A stretch of DNA of 5,207 nt from Bacilli bacterium (GTDB taxonomy: Bacteria; Bacillota_I; Bacilli_A; RFN20; CAG-288): positions 1-5,207 of the forward strand of contig JALFLX010000102.1 of assembly GCA_022774485.1 (NCBI GenBank), written 5' to 3'. A model generated the notes under the pieces. The model was not told where the DNA came from, did not search any database, and saw only the letters and a list, made by a program, of their open reading frames with translations. Positions within the stretch are counted from its first letter, which is position 1. Each line of letters begins with the position of its first letter. A program made the position numbers and the translations under genes. Below are positions 5,173 to 5,207 of the stretch, piece after piece.

Positions 5173-5207
5173 ATAAATTATCATAGCTAGTATTTAAGAT
5201 AATTTCA
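5173..5207 (-). promoter_or_regulatory. Probable sigma-A-type promoter of the three-gene lipoprotein operon
   Basis: On the minus strand TATGAT (5185-5180) can serve as the -10 element. Exactly 17 bp upstream is TGAAA (5207-5203), which would form a TTGAAA -35 box if the next base outside the window is T on this strand. Transcription would start near 5173, giving a leader of about 40 nt before the ATG at 5133. The surroundings are AT-rich. A shifted -10 reading, GATAAT (5182-5177), has poorer spacing. Confidence 0.6.

Noticed and set aside
5134..5184. In-frame upstream ATG at 5184 for the first lipoprotein gene (would add 17 residues).
   Set aside because: It lies inside the predicted -10 element, lacks a ribosome binding site, and would put a polar extension before an otherwise perfect lipoprotein signal peptide.
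1..5207. CRISPR array, tRNA/rRNA gene, insertion sequence or phage genes.
   Set aside because: No regularly spaced repeats, cloverleaf, transposase motif or terminal inverted repeats were seen; the window is almost filled by three lipoprotein genes and the ABC fragment.

Overview
The window looks like a chromosomal segment from a low-to-moderate GC Gram-positive bacterium (Bacillota, perhaps an uncultured host-associated Bacilli or Erysipelotrichia-type lineage). Three signs point there: lipoprotein signal peptides with short Lys-rich N-termini and LxGC/LTAC lipoboxes, AAAGGAG-type Shine-Dalgarno sequences, and a U-tract intrinsic terminator. The lineage is an inference from style only. All genes are on the minus strand. 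Trp is encoded by TGG, all three complete genes stop with TAA, and nothing demands an alternative genetic code.

In transcription order, right to left, a probable promoter at the right edge (about 5173-5207) drives a three-gene operon. The first gene (4291-5133) encodes a 280-aa secreted lipoprotein. The second (1115-4273) encodes a 1052-aa lipoprotein built as a string of beta-rich domains, including about four bacterial Ig-like (Big_2-type) domains. The third (209-1108) encodes a 299-aa lipoprotein. The gaps are 17 nt and 6 nt. A G-C-rich hairpin followed by a T-tract (about 163-200) ends the operon. After a short promoter region with a 9-bp direct repeat (124-143), the start of an ABC-transporter ATPase gene runs off the left edge (1-122).

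The first and third proteins are paralogues of each other, and each carries two copies of a roughly 100-residue module that I do not recognise. The best-conserved part is WP..(D/E)(I/L)V..LG.DIP at the start of the second module, then a YG...(Y).LLE..GYT region, then a V.FY(Y/F)D strand near the C-terminus. The large middle protein also has a duplicated small beta domain (about residues 690-755 and 954-1027). All three have a hydrophilic spacer after the lipidated Cys; in the first two it is a Thr/Glu/Pro/Lys repeat that would act as a stalk through the cell wall.

The most reasonable reading is a co-expressed set of surface lipoproteins, perhaps adhesive or envelope-associated, of unknown specific function. 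No catalytic motif was seen in any of the three. The two-module lipoprotein family is the most likely undescribed element here.
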